From an uncultured Pelagibacteraceae bacterium (lineage in GTDB: Bacteria > Pseudomonadota > Alphaproteobacteria > Pelagibacterales > Pelagibacteraceae), in contig CACNZU010000007.1 in assembly GCA_902624885.1 (NCBI GenBank), positions 1-32,140 of the forward strand: 32,140 nt of DNA. The letters run 5' to 3'. The position numbers were made by a program, and so were the translations under genes. The stretch's first letter is position 1. The number at the start of each line of letters is the position of its first letter. The notes beneath the pieces were generated by a model. That model was not told the origin of the DNA and made no database searches. It saw nothing but the letters and a program-made list of their open reading frames with translations. This document shows positions 1-9,566 of this stretch, piece by piece.

Positions 1-1
1 A

Positions 2-256
2 CAACTTCATGTTTTAAATAAAAGAACTAATTATCTTAAATATGTAATGGGGTTTTCATCCTTTGGATTTCTTTTTAATATGCTTACAGTATTACTTTTA
101 TATTTAGACTTAACATTTTATGCAAGGCTTAGTTTTGCGTTGTGTTGTGTGTGCATGATAATTTCAATTTTCTTATTTTTACAAGAAGTGAGAATGTCTA
201 ATGAAGCATTGAAATATCACCTAAGTGATATTGACTCTATGAAAAAAGATTTATAG
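2..256 (+). CDS. DUF2721 family membrane protein, C-terminal part (cut by left edge)
   Basis: The reading frame is open from the first bases of the window to the TAA at 254-256, so the gene almost certainly begins upstream. An ATG at 47 exists but lies inside the open frame. The visible 84 residues hold two hydrophobic segments, roughly the stretches FLFNMLTVLLLYL and LSFALCCVCMIISIFLFL. They are followed by FLQEVRMSNEALKYHL, which resembles the typical end of DUF2721 proteins (FLREV then a short polar tail). DUF2721 proteins are small inner-membrane proteins of unknown function. The gene converges on the DUF1289 gene with a single base between their stop codons; a T-run follows on the + strand, but I see no stem in front of it. 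Family assignment is by motif memory only. Confidence 0.6.
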   Translation, partial: QLHVLNKRTNYLKYVMGFSSFGFLFNMLTVLLLYLDLTFYARLSFALCCVCMIISIFLFLQEVRMSNEALKYHLSDIDSMKKDL

Positions 257-257
257 A

Positions 258-518
258 TCAACCTTCTAAATTTTTTTTTTTTAAAAGTGAAATTCCTTTG
301 CTGATCTTATGTCTATAGGACTCCTCAAAAGCGCTCAATTGCCATCCTTGCATTCGTGATTTTATTTTCTTTAGATTTTCTAATTTCCATTCTTCACTTA
401 TATTTTCGTCTTTCCACTTTTTTTTTTCTTCATTAGTTCTTGCACATCCGTAGCAGTAGCCAGTTACAGGATCAGTTTTACAAATACTTATACAAGGAGA
501 TATAATTTTGTTTGACAT
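258..518 (-). CDS. DUF1289 family small cysteine-rich protein
   Basis: An 86-residue protein with four cysteines near the N-terminus, C9, C13, C22 and C25, in the pattern SPCISICK then GYCYGCART. This is the signature of DUF1289 proteins, thought to bind an iron-sulfur cluster or zinc. The following WKDENISEEWK and the lysine-rich helix also fit the family (a tryptophan after the cysteines and an ERxxIL-like helix). The function of the family is unknown. The ATG overlaps the stop codon of the upstream quinone reductase gene by one base (TAATG), so the two are probably translationally coupled. It is the last gene of the five-gene minus-strand operon that starts with the CDGSH protein. Confidence 0.8.
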   Translation of the reverse strand: MSNKIISPCISICKTDPVTGYCYGCARTNEEKKKWKDENISEEWKLENLKKIKSRMQGWQLSAFEESYRHKISKGISLLKKKNLEG

Positions 519-1492
519 TACGGAATTAAAATTGCTGGGCCGATTAATCTTCTTGCCTCAAGATCTGTGTGTGCATCTTTAGCATCTGCAAGATTGTATT
601 TTTTTGCAATCCTGATTTTTATTTTTCCAAATTTAACTTTCTCAAAAATTTGATCAGCCCCGGCTTGAAGTTCCTTTCTATTACTAAAATATTGTCCAAT
701 AGAAGGCCTTGTCAAGTATAGTCCTTTAGGCTGAATTTCTTTTGGAACATTAACAGGATCTAAAGGTCCAGATGCATTTCCGAAACTTATCATCATACCT
801 CTTGTTGAAAGGGATTCTATTGATCCATGGAATGTTTTTTTTCCAACTCCATCAAAAACTGCGGACACTCCTTTATTACCAGTGATCTTCATAACCTCTT
901 TAGCAAAATTATTTTTTGTATAATTAATAACGTGAGAGTAACCATTTTCTTCAGCTACTTTGATTTTATTATCAGAGCCAACTGTTCCAATTACTTTTGC
1001 TCCAATACTGTTAGCCCATTGAGCAAAAATTTGACCAACCCCTCCAGCCGCTGCATGGAAAAGAACTATTTCACCAGCTTTAAGTTTATAAGTTTTGGTA
1101 AGCAAATAATTAGTTGTTAAACCCTTTGTCATTAAGGTTGCAGCTAACTCATGTGAAATTCCTTCAGGAATTTTAACAGCAATTTTAGCAGGGATAATTC
1201 TTTGTTGTGCATAAGCTCCTAAAGGAATGGAGGCATATGCAATATTATCACCTTTATTAAATTCAGAAACATTTGAACCTACTTCATCAATTTTTCCAGC
1301 AGCTTCCAAGCCAATACCGCTTGGCAACTTAATAGGGTACAAACCAGATCTGTGATAAGTATCAATATAATTTAAACCAATTGCATGATTCGTAACTTTA
1401 ATTTCATCAGCACCTGGAGAACCTACATTCACATCCTGAAGTTCTAATACCTCAGGACCTCCATTTGTTTTCAGTACGATAGATTTAGACAT
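518..1492 (-). CDS. qor: NADPH:quinone oxidoreductase (zinc-free MDR family)
   Basis: A 324-residue cytosolic enzyme of the medium-chain dehydrogenase/reductase superfamily, full length for QOR (about 320-330). The N-terminal GroES-like domain contains NYIDTYHRSGLYP and the GIGLEAAG segment. The nucleotide-binding fold has AAAGGVG at residues 147-153, the family's variant of the GxGxxG loop, preceded by LTTNYLL as in bacterial QOR. The cysteine and histidine ligands of the catalytic zinc found in alcohol dehydrogenases are absent, as expected for QOR. It should reduce quinones or other electrophilic carbonyls with NADPH. The gene lies 27 bases downstream of the pirin gene and overlaps the DUF1289 start. 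The neighbourhood (pirin, HAD dehalogenase) suggests small-molecule detoxification, but the true substrate is unknown. Confidence 0.85.
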   Translation of the reverse strand: MSKSIVLKTNGGPEVLELQDVNVGSPGADEIKVTNHAIGLNYIDTYHRSGLYPIKLPSGIGLEAAGKIDEVGSNVSEFNKGDNIAYASIPLGAYAQQRIIPAKIAVKIPEGISHELAATLMTKGLTTNYLLTKTYKLKAGEIVLFHAAAGGVGQIFAQWANSIGAKVIGTVGSDNKIKVAEENGYSHVINYTKNNFAKEVMKITGNKGVSAVFDGVGKKTFHGSIESLSTRGMMISFGNASGPLDPVNVPKEIQPKGLYLTRPSIGQYFSNRKELQAGADQIFEKVKFGKIKIRIAKKYNLADAKDAHTDLEARRLIGPAILIP

Positions 1493-1519
1493 TTTAATTT
1501 TGGAAACGTACTTTAACTT

Positions 1520-2362
1520 TTAATATTTAGCAAATGTTCCGTTGTTATAGTCTTGAATAGCCTCGAGTATCTCAGCTTTTGTATTCATCACAAATGGTCC
1601 ACCTCTTGCAATAGGTTCGCCAATTGGCTTACCAGCAATGAATAAAAACTCAGTTTTTTTGCTTGCTGTAATCTTTAGCTTATTGCCTCTTTCTAATAAT
1701 ATTAGGTTTGAGTCAGCTGTTTTATTATGGCCTTTTTCTCCAATTTTTAACTCTCCTTTTAACAAGTATACAAAAGAATTATGTCCTGAAGGCACGTCAC
1801 AGTTAAATTCTTTTCCCTCATTTAAAATTATATGAAAATAAATTGGATCAACATTATGATTTTTTTCTGGTCCTTCAGCTTTCTCGTATTTACCAGCAAT
1901 TACTTTTACGATTTTCTCTTTATCTTTGTGTTTTCCGAGCTCATTTCCTTTTATGTAAAGGTACTCTGGCTTATTCTTTTTAAGTTTAGCTGGCATATTG
2001 ATCCATAGCTGAAAGCCTAATAGCTTACCTTCTTTCATAGCAGGCATCTCAGAATGAATAATGCCTCTTCCAGTTTTCATCCACTGTACATCTCCTGATG
2101 TCATAATACCTTTAGCTCCAGTGCTATCTTGATGTTCAAATTCTCCGTTTAACATATATGTTACGGTTTCAATTCCTCTGTGGGGATGAGGTGGAAAACC
2201 AGCGACATAATCATCTTTATTTTCAGAACCAAATTCATCAAGCATTAAGAATGGATCAATGTAATCTGCTTCAGGAGTTCCTATGCTTCTTTTTAGTTTT
2301 ACTCCCGCTCCGTCTGAGGCGCTTAATGCTTTAATAATTTTTTTAACTTCAATAAGTGACAT
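1520..2362 (-). CDS. Pirin family protein
   Basis: A 280-residue bicupin protein of normal pirin length. The metal-binding motif is intact: H59 and H61 in PPHPHRGIETVTYML, and H103 and E105 in GRGIIHSEMP. The second cupin half is marked by GGPFVMNT near the C-terminus. Bacterial pirins bind iron or another divalent metal; some have quercetin 2,3-dioxygenase activity and others modulate central metabolism. Nothing here decides between these roles. It lies 21 bases after the HAD dehalogenase gene and 27 before qor in the same operon. Confidence 0.85.
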   Translation of the reverse strand: MSLIEVKKIIKALSASDGAGVKLKRSIGTPEADYIDPFLMLDEFGSENKDDYVAGFPPHPHRGIETVTYMLNGEFEHQDSTGAKGIMTSGDVQWMKTGRGIIHSEMPAMKEGKLLGFQLWINMPAKLKKNKPEYLYIKGNELGKHKDKEKIVKVIAGKYEKAEGPEKNHNVDPIYFHIILNEGKEFNCDVPSGHNSFVYLLKGELKIGEKGHNKTADSNLILLERGNKLKITASKKTEFLFIAGKPIGEPIARGGPFVMNTKAEILEAIQDYNNGTFAKY

Positions 2363-2383
2363 GCGAATATATATAATACATGA

Positions 2384-3046
2384 TTAAACTTTATCAAGTA
2401 GCAGCTTTAAGTTATTAATTTCATTTTCCGGTTGATAATCAAGAATATCAAACTCCGATTTGTTTCTATTTACCCAAATGGAATTATAACCATAGTTTCC
2501 ACCTCCAGAAACATCCCATGTATTTGCACTTAAAAAAGTAATTTCACTAGCTTTAAGATTATATTTTTTTACTGGTATTTCATAAACTCTTGAGTCAGGT
2601 TTATAAACTTTTACTTCTTCAATAGAAAAAAGATCATCAAATAAATTATTTAATCTATTACTTTCAACCAATTCATTAAGAAGAGCAGGAGTTCCGTTAG
2701 AAAGTATTGCAAGTTTGAAGTTTCTTTTTTTTAAATCTTGCAACACTTCTTTAACTTCGGGATATGGAGATAAAATTTTGTAAAGATTTAATAATTCATT
2801 TTTCATACTTTTATTGATATTAAAAATTTTCATAGATTTATCCAAACTGTCTTCAGTAACTTCCCAAAAATTTTTATGTCTTTTCATTAAACTTCTAAGC
2901 CAAGTATATTCGAGTTGAGTAGTTCTCCAAAAATTTGCAAAAGCCTCCCAGCTTGTTCCAATTTTATCTTTACACTTTTCAGCAGCTGAATTTACATCAA
3001 ACAATGTACCGTAAGCGTCAAACACAACTGCCTTTGTTTTCATCAT
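2384..3046 (-). CDS. HAD family L-2-haloacid dehalogenase type hydrolase
   Basis: A 220-residue protein matching the L-2-haloacid dehalogenase branch of the HAD superfamily (usual length 220-230). The nucleophile loop is FDAYGTLFD with D10 and T14. Other active-site residues seen in the characterised enzymes are present: R41 in FWRTTQ, S116 and N117 in the ILSNG motif, K149 in VYKPDSRVYE, and S173, N175 and D178 in FLSANTWD. This full set argues for hydrolytic dehalogenation of 2-haloalkanoic acids rather than a generic phosphatase. The gene begins ATGATG, directly after the stop of the CDGSH gene with no spacing. In a marine cell, halogenated acids would be a plausible substrate; this is inference. 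Confidence 0.8.
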   Translation of the reverse strand: MMKTKAVVFDAYGTLFDVNSAAEKCKDKIGTSWEAFANFWRTTQLEYTWLRSLMKRHKNFWEVTEDSLDKSMKIFNINKSMKNELLNLYKILSPYPEVKEVLQDLKKRNFKLAILSNGTPALLNELVESNRLNNLFDDLFSIEEVKVYKPDSRVYEIPVKKYNLKASEITFLSANTWDVSGGGNYGYNSIWVNRNKSEFDILDYQPENEINNLKLLLDKV

Positions 3047-3286
3047 TTATGAAACGTTATGTGAACCATCGCATAATGGTTGATCATTTGTTTGTTTACA
3101 TGAGCAGAAAAAAACTTTTTTAGATTGCTCAGCTAAATATTTAAAAGGTACAAATTCAGTTCCTTTGTGTGAACCATCACAAAAAGGTTGTTTAGTGCTG
3201 ACTCCGCAAGTACACCAAAAATAAGATTTTCCTTCTAACACATCAATGCCTATTGGAGAATCTCCAGCTCTTTTACCTTTTTTCAT
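3047..3286 (-). CDS. CDGSH iron-sulfur domain protein with two CDGSH motifs
   Basis: A 79-residue protein carrying two complete CDGSH cluster motifs. The first uses C25, C27, C36 and H40 (CTCGVSTKQPFCDGSH); the second uses C61, C63, C72 and H76 (CSCKQTNDQPLCDGSH). Each should bind a [2Fe-2S] cluster with three cysteines and one histidine, as in mitoNEET and the two-motif Miner2-type proteins. Tandem bacterial members are thought to act in electron or cluster transfer; the partner here is unknown. There is no membrane anchor. The start is well supported: AGGAG lies eight bases before the ATG, one of the clearest ribosome binding sites in the window. It heads the operon that runs to the DUF1289 gene. 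Confidence 0.88.
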   Translation of the reverse strand: MKKGKRAGDSPIGIDVLEGKSYFWCTCGVSTKQPFCDGSHKGTEFVPFKYLAEQSKKVFFCSCKQTNDQPLCDGSHNVS

Positions 3287-3291
3287 TAAAG

Positions 3292-3296
3292 CTCCT
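3292..3296 (-). promoter_or_regulatory. Shine-Dalgarno of the CDGSH gene
   Basis: AGGAG read on the minus strand, eight bases ahead of the ATG at 3286. Most genes in this window lack so clear a site. It fixes the start of the first gene of the minus-strand operon. Confidence 0.7.
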
Positions 3297-3319
3297 TTAT
3301 AAATTCAAAATTTATTTAT

Positions 3320-3325
3320 ATTATA
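3320..3325 (-). promoter_or_regulatory. Candidate -10 box for the CDGSH-to-DUF1289 operon
   Basis: TATAAT on the minus strand in the 46-base divergent gap between the CDGSH gene and rsmE. It would place transcription start about 25-30 bases before the ATG, leaving room for the AGGAG site. I see no good -35 hexamer at the right spacing, and the gap is so A+T rich that such hexamers occur by chance, so this is weak. Confidence 0.3.
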
Positions 3326-3332
3326 TTTATTA

Positions 3333-4043
3333 ATGAATATTAGATTATATCATCCAGACAGTATACTAGAAAATAATACAAGTTTGTTAAGTAAAGAGCA
3401 CACTCATTATGTTGTAAATGTAATGCGACTTAAAAGAGGATCAAACTTAAATTTTTTTAATAAAAACGGGGAGTGGAAAAGTGAAATCATTTTTTTAAAT
3501 AAAGATAGAGTTGAAGTTAGGTTTTTAGAAAAAATTAAAGAGTCTAAAAATTTATCTAAAACTGAAATTGCAATTTGTTTAGTCAAAAAAAATCCTATGG
3601 ACACTATTCTGCAAAAAGCTACAGAGCTTGGCGTTAGCAAAATAATTCCAATAGTTTCGGAAAGAACAGAGGTAAAAGAATTGAATATTGACAGAGCAAA
3701 AAAGATTGTGATTGAGGCAACTGAACAATCTAATCAACTTGTTCCCCCAGAAATTACAGATGTAATTAAATTGAAAGATTTTTTAAAAACCTTTGACGAA
3801 ACCTCAAAACTTTTATTTGCTGATGTTAATTCAAAAGATAATTTAAAATTTGAGGATCTAAAAAACTTTAAATCCTTCTGTATATTGATTGGTCCCGAAG
3901 GCGATTTTTCTCCAATAGAGCGTGAGTCCATCCTTAAAAATAGATCTGTAAAACATTTCACGTTATCTAGAAACATTCTAAGGTCTGATACTGCAGTAAT
4001 AAGCGCGATTTCATTAGTTAATTTTATCAATAACTTTAATTAA
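3333..4043 (+). CDS. rsmE: 16S rRNA m3U1498 methyltransferase RsmE
   Basis: A 236-residue protein of the SPOUT superfamily, normal length for RsmE, which methylates N3 of U1498 in 16S rRNA using S-adenosylmethionine. Diagnostic elements are the N-terminal EHTHYVVNVMRLKRG, the QKATELGVSKIIPI segment, the LIGPEGDFSPIE loop of the trefoil knot, and ILRSDTAVISAI near the C-terminus, corresponding to the usual ILR-TETA motif. The family glycine in GPEGGFS is aspartate here. The ATG at 3333 has no visible Shine-Dalgarno sequence. It is divergent from the CDGSH gene and lies 51 bases upstream of coxB. Confidence 0.9.
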   Translation: MNIRLYHPDSILENNTSLLSKEHTHYVVNVMRLKRGSNLNFFNKNGEWKSEIIFLNKDRVEVRFLEKIKESKNLSKTEIAICLVKKNPMDTILQKATELGVSKIIPIVSERTEVKELNIDRAKKIVIEATEQSNQLVPPEITDVIKLKDFLKTFDETSKLLFADVNSKDNLKFEDLKNFKSFCILIGPEGDFSPIERESILKNRSVKHFTLSRNILRSDTAVISAISLVNFINNFN

Positions 4044-4061
4044 TTGTCGCATTAATTGAAA

Positions 4062-4089
4062 TTGTGAAATCATCTAAAAACTGTATAAA
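4062..4089 (+). promoter_or_regulatory. Candidate promoter for the cox operon
   Basis: TTGTGA at 4062-4067 and TATAAA at 4084-4089 with a 16-base spacer, in the 51-base gap after rsmE. Transcription would then begin at or within a few bases of the coxB ATG at 4095, which has no Shine-Dalgarno sequence. The gap is A+T rich, so chance matches are likely. Confidence 0.25.
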
Positions 4090-4094
4090 AACTC

Positions 4095-6523
<2,429 letters not shown>

Positions 6524-6524
6524 A

Positions 6525-7439
6525 TTGAACCAGATAAGTATAAAAACTAGAAACTCTAAACTCGGTTTATCCTTAGACCTAAATTCATTTTTCAATTTAA
6601 TGAAACCAAGAGTAATGTCTCTAGTTTTATTTACTTGTATGGTTGGTTTGCTAATAGCTCCAATTAATGTAGATTTAACTTCTGCTTGTATTTCTCTATT
6701 AGCGGTTGCCATAGGTTCTGGTGCAGCTGGAACACTTAACATGTGGTACGAATCTGATTTAGATGCTTTAATGAGCAGAACTTGTTTAAGACCTATCCCA
6801 ACTGGAAAAGTAAAAAAAGATCAAGCCTTATACTTTGGTATTATTTTATCAGCTTTGTCAGTAGGCACCATTTATTTTTCAGCTAATTTAATTTCTGCAA
6901 TTTTATTAGCATCGACGATTGCATTTTATTTCTTTGTTTATACAATTTGGTTGAAAAGGAAAACTCCACAAAATATTGTTATAGGTGGTGCTGCTGGAGC
7001 ATTGCCACCTGTTATTGGATGGACAATAGCAACCGGGAATATATCCTTAGAGCCACTAGTACTATTTTTAATTATCTTCTTATGGACACCATCACATTTT
7101 TGGGCGTTAAGTTTATATAAATCAGGTGATTATAAAAAAGCAAAAATTCCAATGCTCCCTATAATTTCTGGAACGAAAACGACAAAGATAAATATTCTTG
7201 TATACGCTTTGATTATGTCGCCAGCAGTTGTAGCTCCATATTTTTTTAATTTCGCTAGCACATTTTATTTAATTATATCCTCAATAATGACTATGTATTA
7301 TATCTACTTATGTTTGAAACTACATAGTTCTAAAATAGCCAAGGTTTCAAATAAAATTGCAAGAAAAATATTTATTTATTCAATTTTTTACTTATTTTTT
7401 ATTTTTTTAATTTTATTAATTGATAATATTCTAAAATAA
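6525..7439 (+). CDS. ctaB: Protoheme IX farnesyltransferase (haem O synthase)
   Basis: A 304-residue polytopic membrane enzyme of the UbiA prenyltransferase family. It adds a farnesyl group to haem b to give haem O, the first step toward haem a for the oxidase encoded beside it. The first Asp-rich substrate site is visible as N72...D78-x-D80 in NMWYESDLDALMSRT. The canonical LMKPRVMSLVLFTCMVG starts near residue 25. The chosen start is TTG at 6525, one base after coxA. The next in-frame ATG (6600) would remove residues just before LMKPRV that homologues normally have, so TTG is preferred. No haem A synthase (ctaA) is in the window. Confidence 0.92.
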   Translation: MNQISIKTRNSKLGLSLDLNSFFNLMKPRVMSLVLFTCMVGLLIAPINVDLTSACISLLAVAIGSGAAGTLNMWYESDLDALMSRTCLRPIPTGKVKKDQALYFGIILSALSVGTIYFSANLISAILLASTIAFYFFVYTIWLKRKTPQNIVIGGAAGALPPVIGWTIATGNISLEPLVLFLIIFLWTPSHFWALSLYKSGDYKKAKIPMLPIISGTKTTKINILVYALIMSPAVVAPYFFNFASTFYLIISSIMTMYYIYLCLKLHSSKIAKVSNKIARKIFIYSIFYLFFIFLILLIDNILK

Positions 7440-7440
7440 C

Positions 7441-7554
7441 ATGATGGATAAAAAGAAAAAAAATTTAATTACTGCATTGATATTAATTTTATTTATGATT
7501 TTTTTGTTTGTGCTTACTTTTTACAATATTGGAATTTACAACAGAGAAATATAA
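7441..7554 (+). CDS. 37-residue membrane peptide between ctaB and ctaG (CoxF-like position)
   Basis: A 37-codon ORF starting ATGATG one base after ctaB and ending in TAATG, which overlaps the ctaG start by one base. It encodes a positively charged start (MMDKKKKN), a single hydrophobic helix from about residue 9 to 29, and a short tail ending YNREI. The perfect fit into an otherwise empty 114-base slot, with coupled junctions on both sides, argues that it is a real gene. Alphaproteobacterial cox operons often carry a tiny one-helix ORF at this position, sometimes called CoxF. Sequence similarity cannot be judged at this length. A role in oxidase assembly is inference from position. Confidence 0.65.
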   Translation: MMDKKKKNLITALILILFMIFLFVLTFYNIGIYNREI

Positions 7555-8105
7555 TGAATATTAGCAAAAAAAAACTTACACCCATTGCTTTGGTATCAAT
7601 ATTTTTATTTATGCTAGGTTTATCATTTGCAGCCGTTCCTTTATATGATTTATTTTGCAGGGTAACAGGATTTGGTGGAACTACTCAAAACGCTACAAAC
7701 AAAGAAATTCCAAAAATCATAGTTAATCAAGATTATAAAATGAGATTTGATACTAACATTAATAGCACTTTGGATTGGAAATTTTATCCTGAAATAAATA
7801 CTTTAGACTTAAAACCAGGTGAAGTTCATACGATTAAATTTAACGTTGAAAATTCTAGTAGTGAAATTTCTTCAGGGTCAGCAACATTCAATGTGTCCCC
7901 ATCGCCATTTGGTATTTATTTAAATAAGATTGGTTGCTTTTGTTTTGAAAAACAAACTTTACAACCAGGTGAAAAAAAAGAGTTTGTATTAACATTTTTC
8001 TTGGATCCTGAAGTAGTTGATGATAATAAAACTAAAAATATGTCTGATGTAACTTTGTCTTTTACCTTTTTTTCATCAGGCTATTATGAAAAGAGTAATA
8101 CATAA
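7554..8105 (+). CDS. ctaG: Cytochrome c oxidase assembly protein CtaG/Cox11
   Basis: A 183-residue periplasmic copper chaperone that delivers copper to the CuB site of subunit I. One N-terminal membrane helix (about 10-28) is followed by the family's VPLYDLFCRVTGFGGTTQ region. The immunoglobulin-like domain carries the copper-binding CFCF motif at residues 128-131 within IYLNKIGCFCFEKQ, and the following LQPGE and FFLDPE motifs are typical. The length is normal. The start overlaps the upstream small ORF stop (TAATG), and the stop overlaps the coxC start the same way. Confidence 0.95.
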   Translation: MNISKKKLTPIALVSIFLFMLGLSFAAVPLYDLFCRVTGFGGTTQNATNKEIPKIIVNQDYKMRFDTNINSTLDWKFYPEINTLDLKPGEVHTIKFNVENSSSEISSGSATFNVSPSPFGIYLNKIGCFCFEKQTLQPGEKKEFVLTFFLDPEVVDDNKTKNMSDVTLSFTFFSSGYYEKSNT

Positions 8106-8896
8106 TGTCGGCAGGAAAACCAAAACACGATTATCATTTAGTTGATCCAAGTCCTTGGCCGATTTATGTTTCATTCGCTACTTTAGTTTTAGCTTTTGGA
8201 GCAGTTTATTACTTTCATTCTAAAGCTCTTTGGTTATTATTAATTGGCTTCGCTTTAGTAGTTTACGGGGCATTTATGTGGTGGAGAGATGTTATTGAGG
8301 AAGCAGAACATCAGGGTCATCATACTCCTATAGTTCAAATTGGACATAGGTACGGCATGACATTATTTATTGCCTCTGAAGTAATGTTTTTTGTTGCATG
8401 GTTTTGGGCTTTTTTTAATGCAAGTTTATTCCCACCGGACTCAATTGGCGGCATATGGCCACCTGCAGATATCAAAACTTTTGATCCATGGGATATACCA
8501 TTAATTAACACTCTGATTTTATTGTTATCAGGAACTACTGTCACTTGGGCGCATCATGCAATGTTGGAAAATGATAGAAAAGGATTAGTGAATGGTTTGA
8601 TAGCAACGGTATTTTTAGGATTTATATTTTCTTGTTTTCAAGCTTATGAGTATCATCACGCAACATTTACTTTAGATGGTGGAATATATGGCTCAACATT
8701 TTATATGTCGACAGGTTTTCATGGCTTTCATGTAATTGTTGGAACAGTTTTTCTTGCAGTTTGTTTGTTTCGATCAATGAGAGGCCACTCTACACCACAA
8801 CACCATTTTGGTTTTGAAGCAGCAGCATGGTACTGGCATTTTGTTGATGTGGTTTGGTTATTTTTATTTGCTGCGATCTATATTTGGGGAAGTTAA
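8105..8896 (+). CDS. coxC: Cytochrome c oxidase subunit III
   Basis: A 263-residue, seven-helix subunit III of the aa3 oxidase, which binds lipid and stabilises proton uptake to subunit I. Recognisable elements are KHDYHLVDPSPWPI at the N-terminus, FIASEVMFFVAWFWAFF with the conserved glutamate, LLSGTTVTWAHHAML, YGSTFYMSTGFHGFHVIVGT and the C-terminal AAAWYWHFVDVVWLFLF. The length and every landmark are normal. It is coupled to ctaG through TAATG; its stop is eight bases before the TTG start of the SURF1 gene. Confidence 0.96.
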   Translation: MSAGKPKHDYHLVDPSPWPIYVSFATLVLAFGAVYYFHSKALWLLLIGFALVVYGAFMWWRDVIEEAEHQGHHTPIVQIGHRYGMTLFIASEVMFFVAWFWAFFNASLFPPDSIGGIWPPADIKTFDPWDIPLINTLILLLSGTTVTWAHHAMLENDRKGLVNGLIATVFLGFIFSCFQAYEYHHATFTLDGGIYGSTFYMSTGFHGFHVIVGTVFLAVCLFRSMRGHSTPQHHFGFEAAAWYWHFVDVVWLFLFAAIYIWGS

Positions 8897-8903
8897 TCTC
8901 AAA

Positions 8904-9566
8904 TTGAAAAGAGCATTTTTATTTCAACTATTCGTTATTTTATTTGTAACAATATTTTGTGCTTTAGGAACTTGGCAACTTTATAGATTACAATGGAAGC
9001 TAGAGCTTATAAGTGAAATAACTTTTGGATTAGACTCTAAACCAATAGAATACTCAAATTCAATTAAGAAAAATTATCAGAGAGTAAGCGCTAAAGGAAA
9101 ATTTAATTTTGATAAGCAAATTTACCTTTATAGTTTGAACGAAAGTGGAAAACCCGGATATGATGTTGTCACTCCTTTTACGACAGATAAAAATCAAAAT
9201 GTTTTAATTAATAGAGGGTGGATTAAAAAAGAACTAAAAGATAGTTCAAGCATAAACCTCAAAGCAGAAACCGATAGTGAAATAATTGGTCTTTTAAGAG
9301 AAATTTATAAACCAAGTATATTTAAACCAGAGAATGATATTTCAAATAATATTTGGTTTTCATTAAATTTAGAAGATTTAAAAGAAGCTACGGGAGAGCA
9401 ATTTAATGAGTTTGTAATTTTTTTAGAGGATAATAATGCCAAGACACCACTTCCTAAAAAGATTAGTATAGACGTGCCAAATAATCACCTTAAATATGCT
9501 ATAACGTGGTATGCAATATCAATTTCTATAATTTTTTATTATTTATATTTTAGAAGAAAAAAATGA
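8904..9566 (+). CDS. SURF1 family oxidase assembly protein
   Basis: A SURF1/Shy1 homologue of 220 residues, needed in other organisms for haem a insertion into subunit I. Two membrane helices flank a periplasmic domain: residues about 5-25, ending in the signature GTWQLYRLQWK, and a C-terminal helix before YLYFRRKK. Central motifs KPGYDVVTPF and VLINRGWIKKE fit the family. An ATG-started frame reaches back to 8808 inside coxC, but family members begin right before the first helix. I therefore chose TTG at 8904, eight bases after the coxC stop, with GGGGAAG about ten bases upstream. It overlaps thrC by four bases (ATGA). Confidence 0.9.
   Translation: MKRAFLFQLFVILFVTIFCALGTWQLYRLQWKLELISEITFGLDSKPIEYSNSIKKNYQRVSAKGKFNFDKQIYLYSLNESGKPGYDVVTPFTTDKNQNVLINRGWIKKELKDSSSINLKAETDSEIIGLLREIYKPSIFKPENDISNNIWFSLNLEDLKEATGEQFNEFVIFLEDNNAKTPLPKKISIDVPNNHLKYAITWYAISISIIFYYLYFRRKK

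Noticed and set aside
257..290. T-run at the DUF2721/DUF1289 convergence as a terminator
   Set aside because: The T-run is real, but no GC-containing stem precedes it on either strand, so it cannot be called an intrinsic terminator.
8808..8903. ATG-started extension of the SURF1 frame into coxC
   Set aside because: The 32 extra residues are an out-of-frame reading of conserved coxC sequence, and SURF1 proteins begin just before the first membrane helix; TTG at 8904 fits better.
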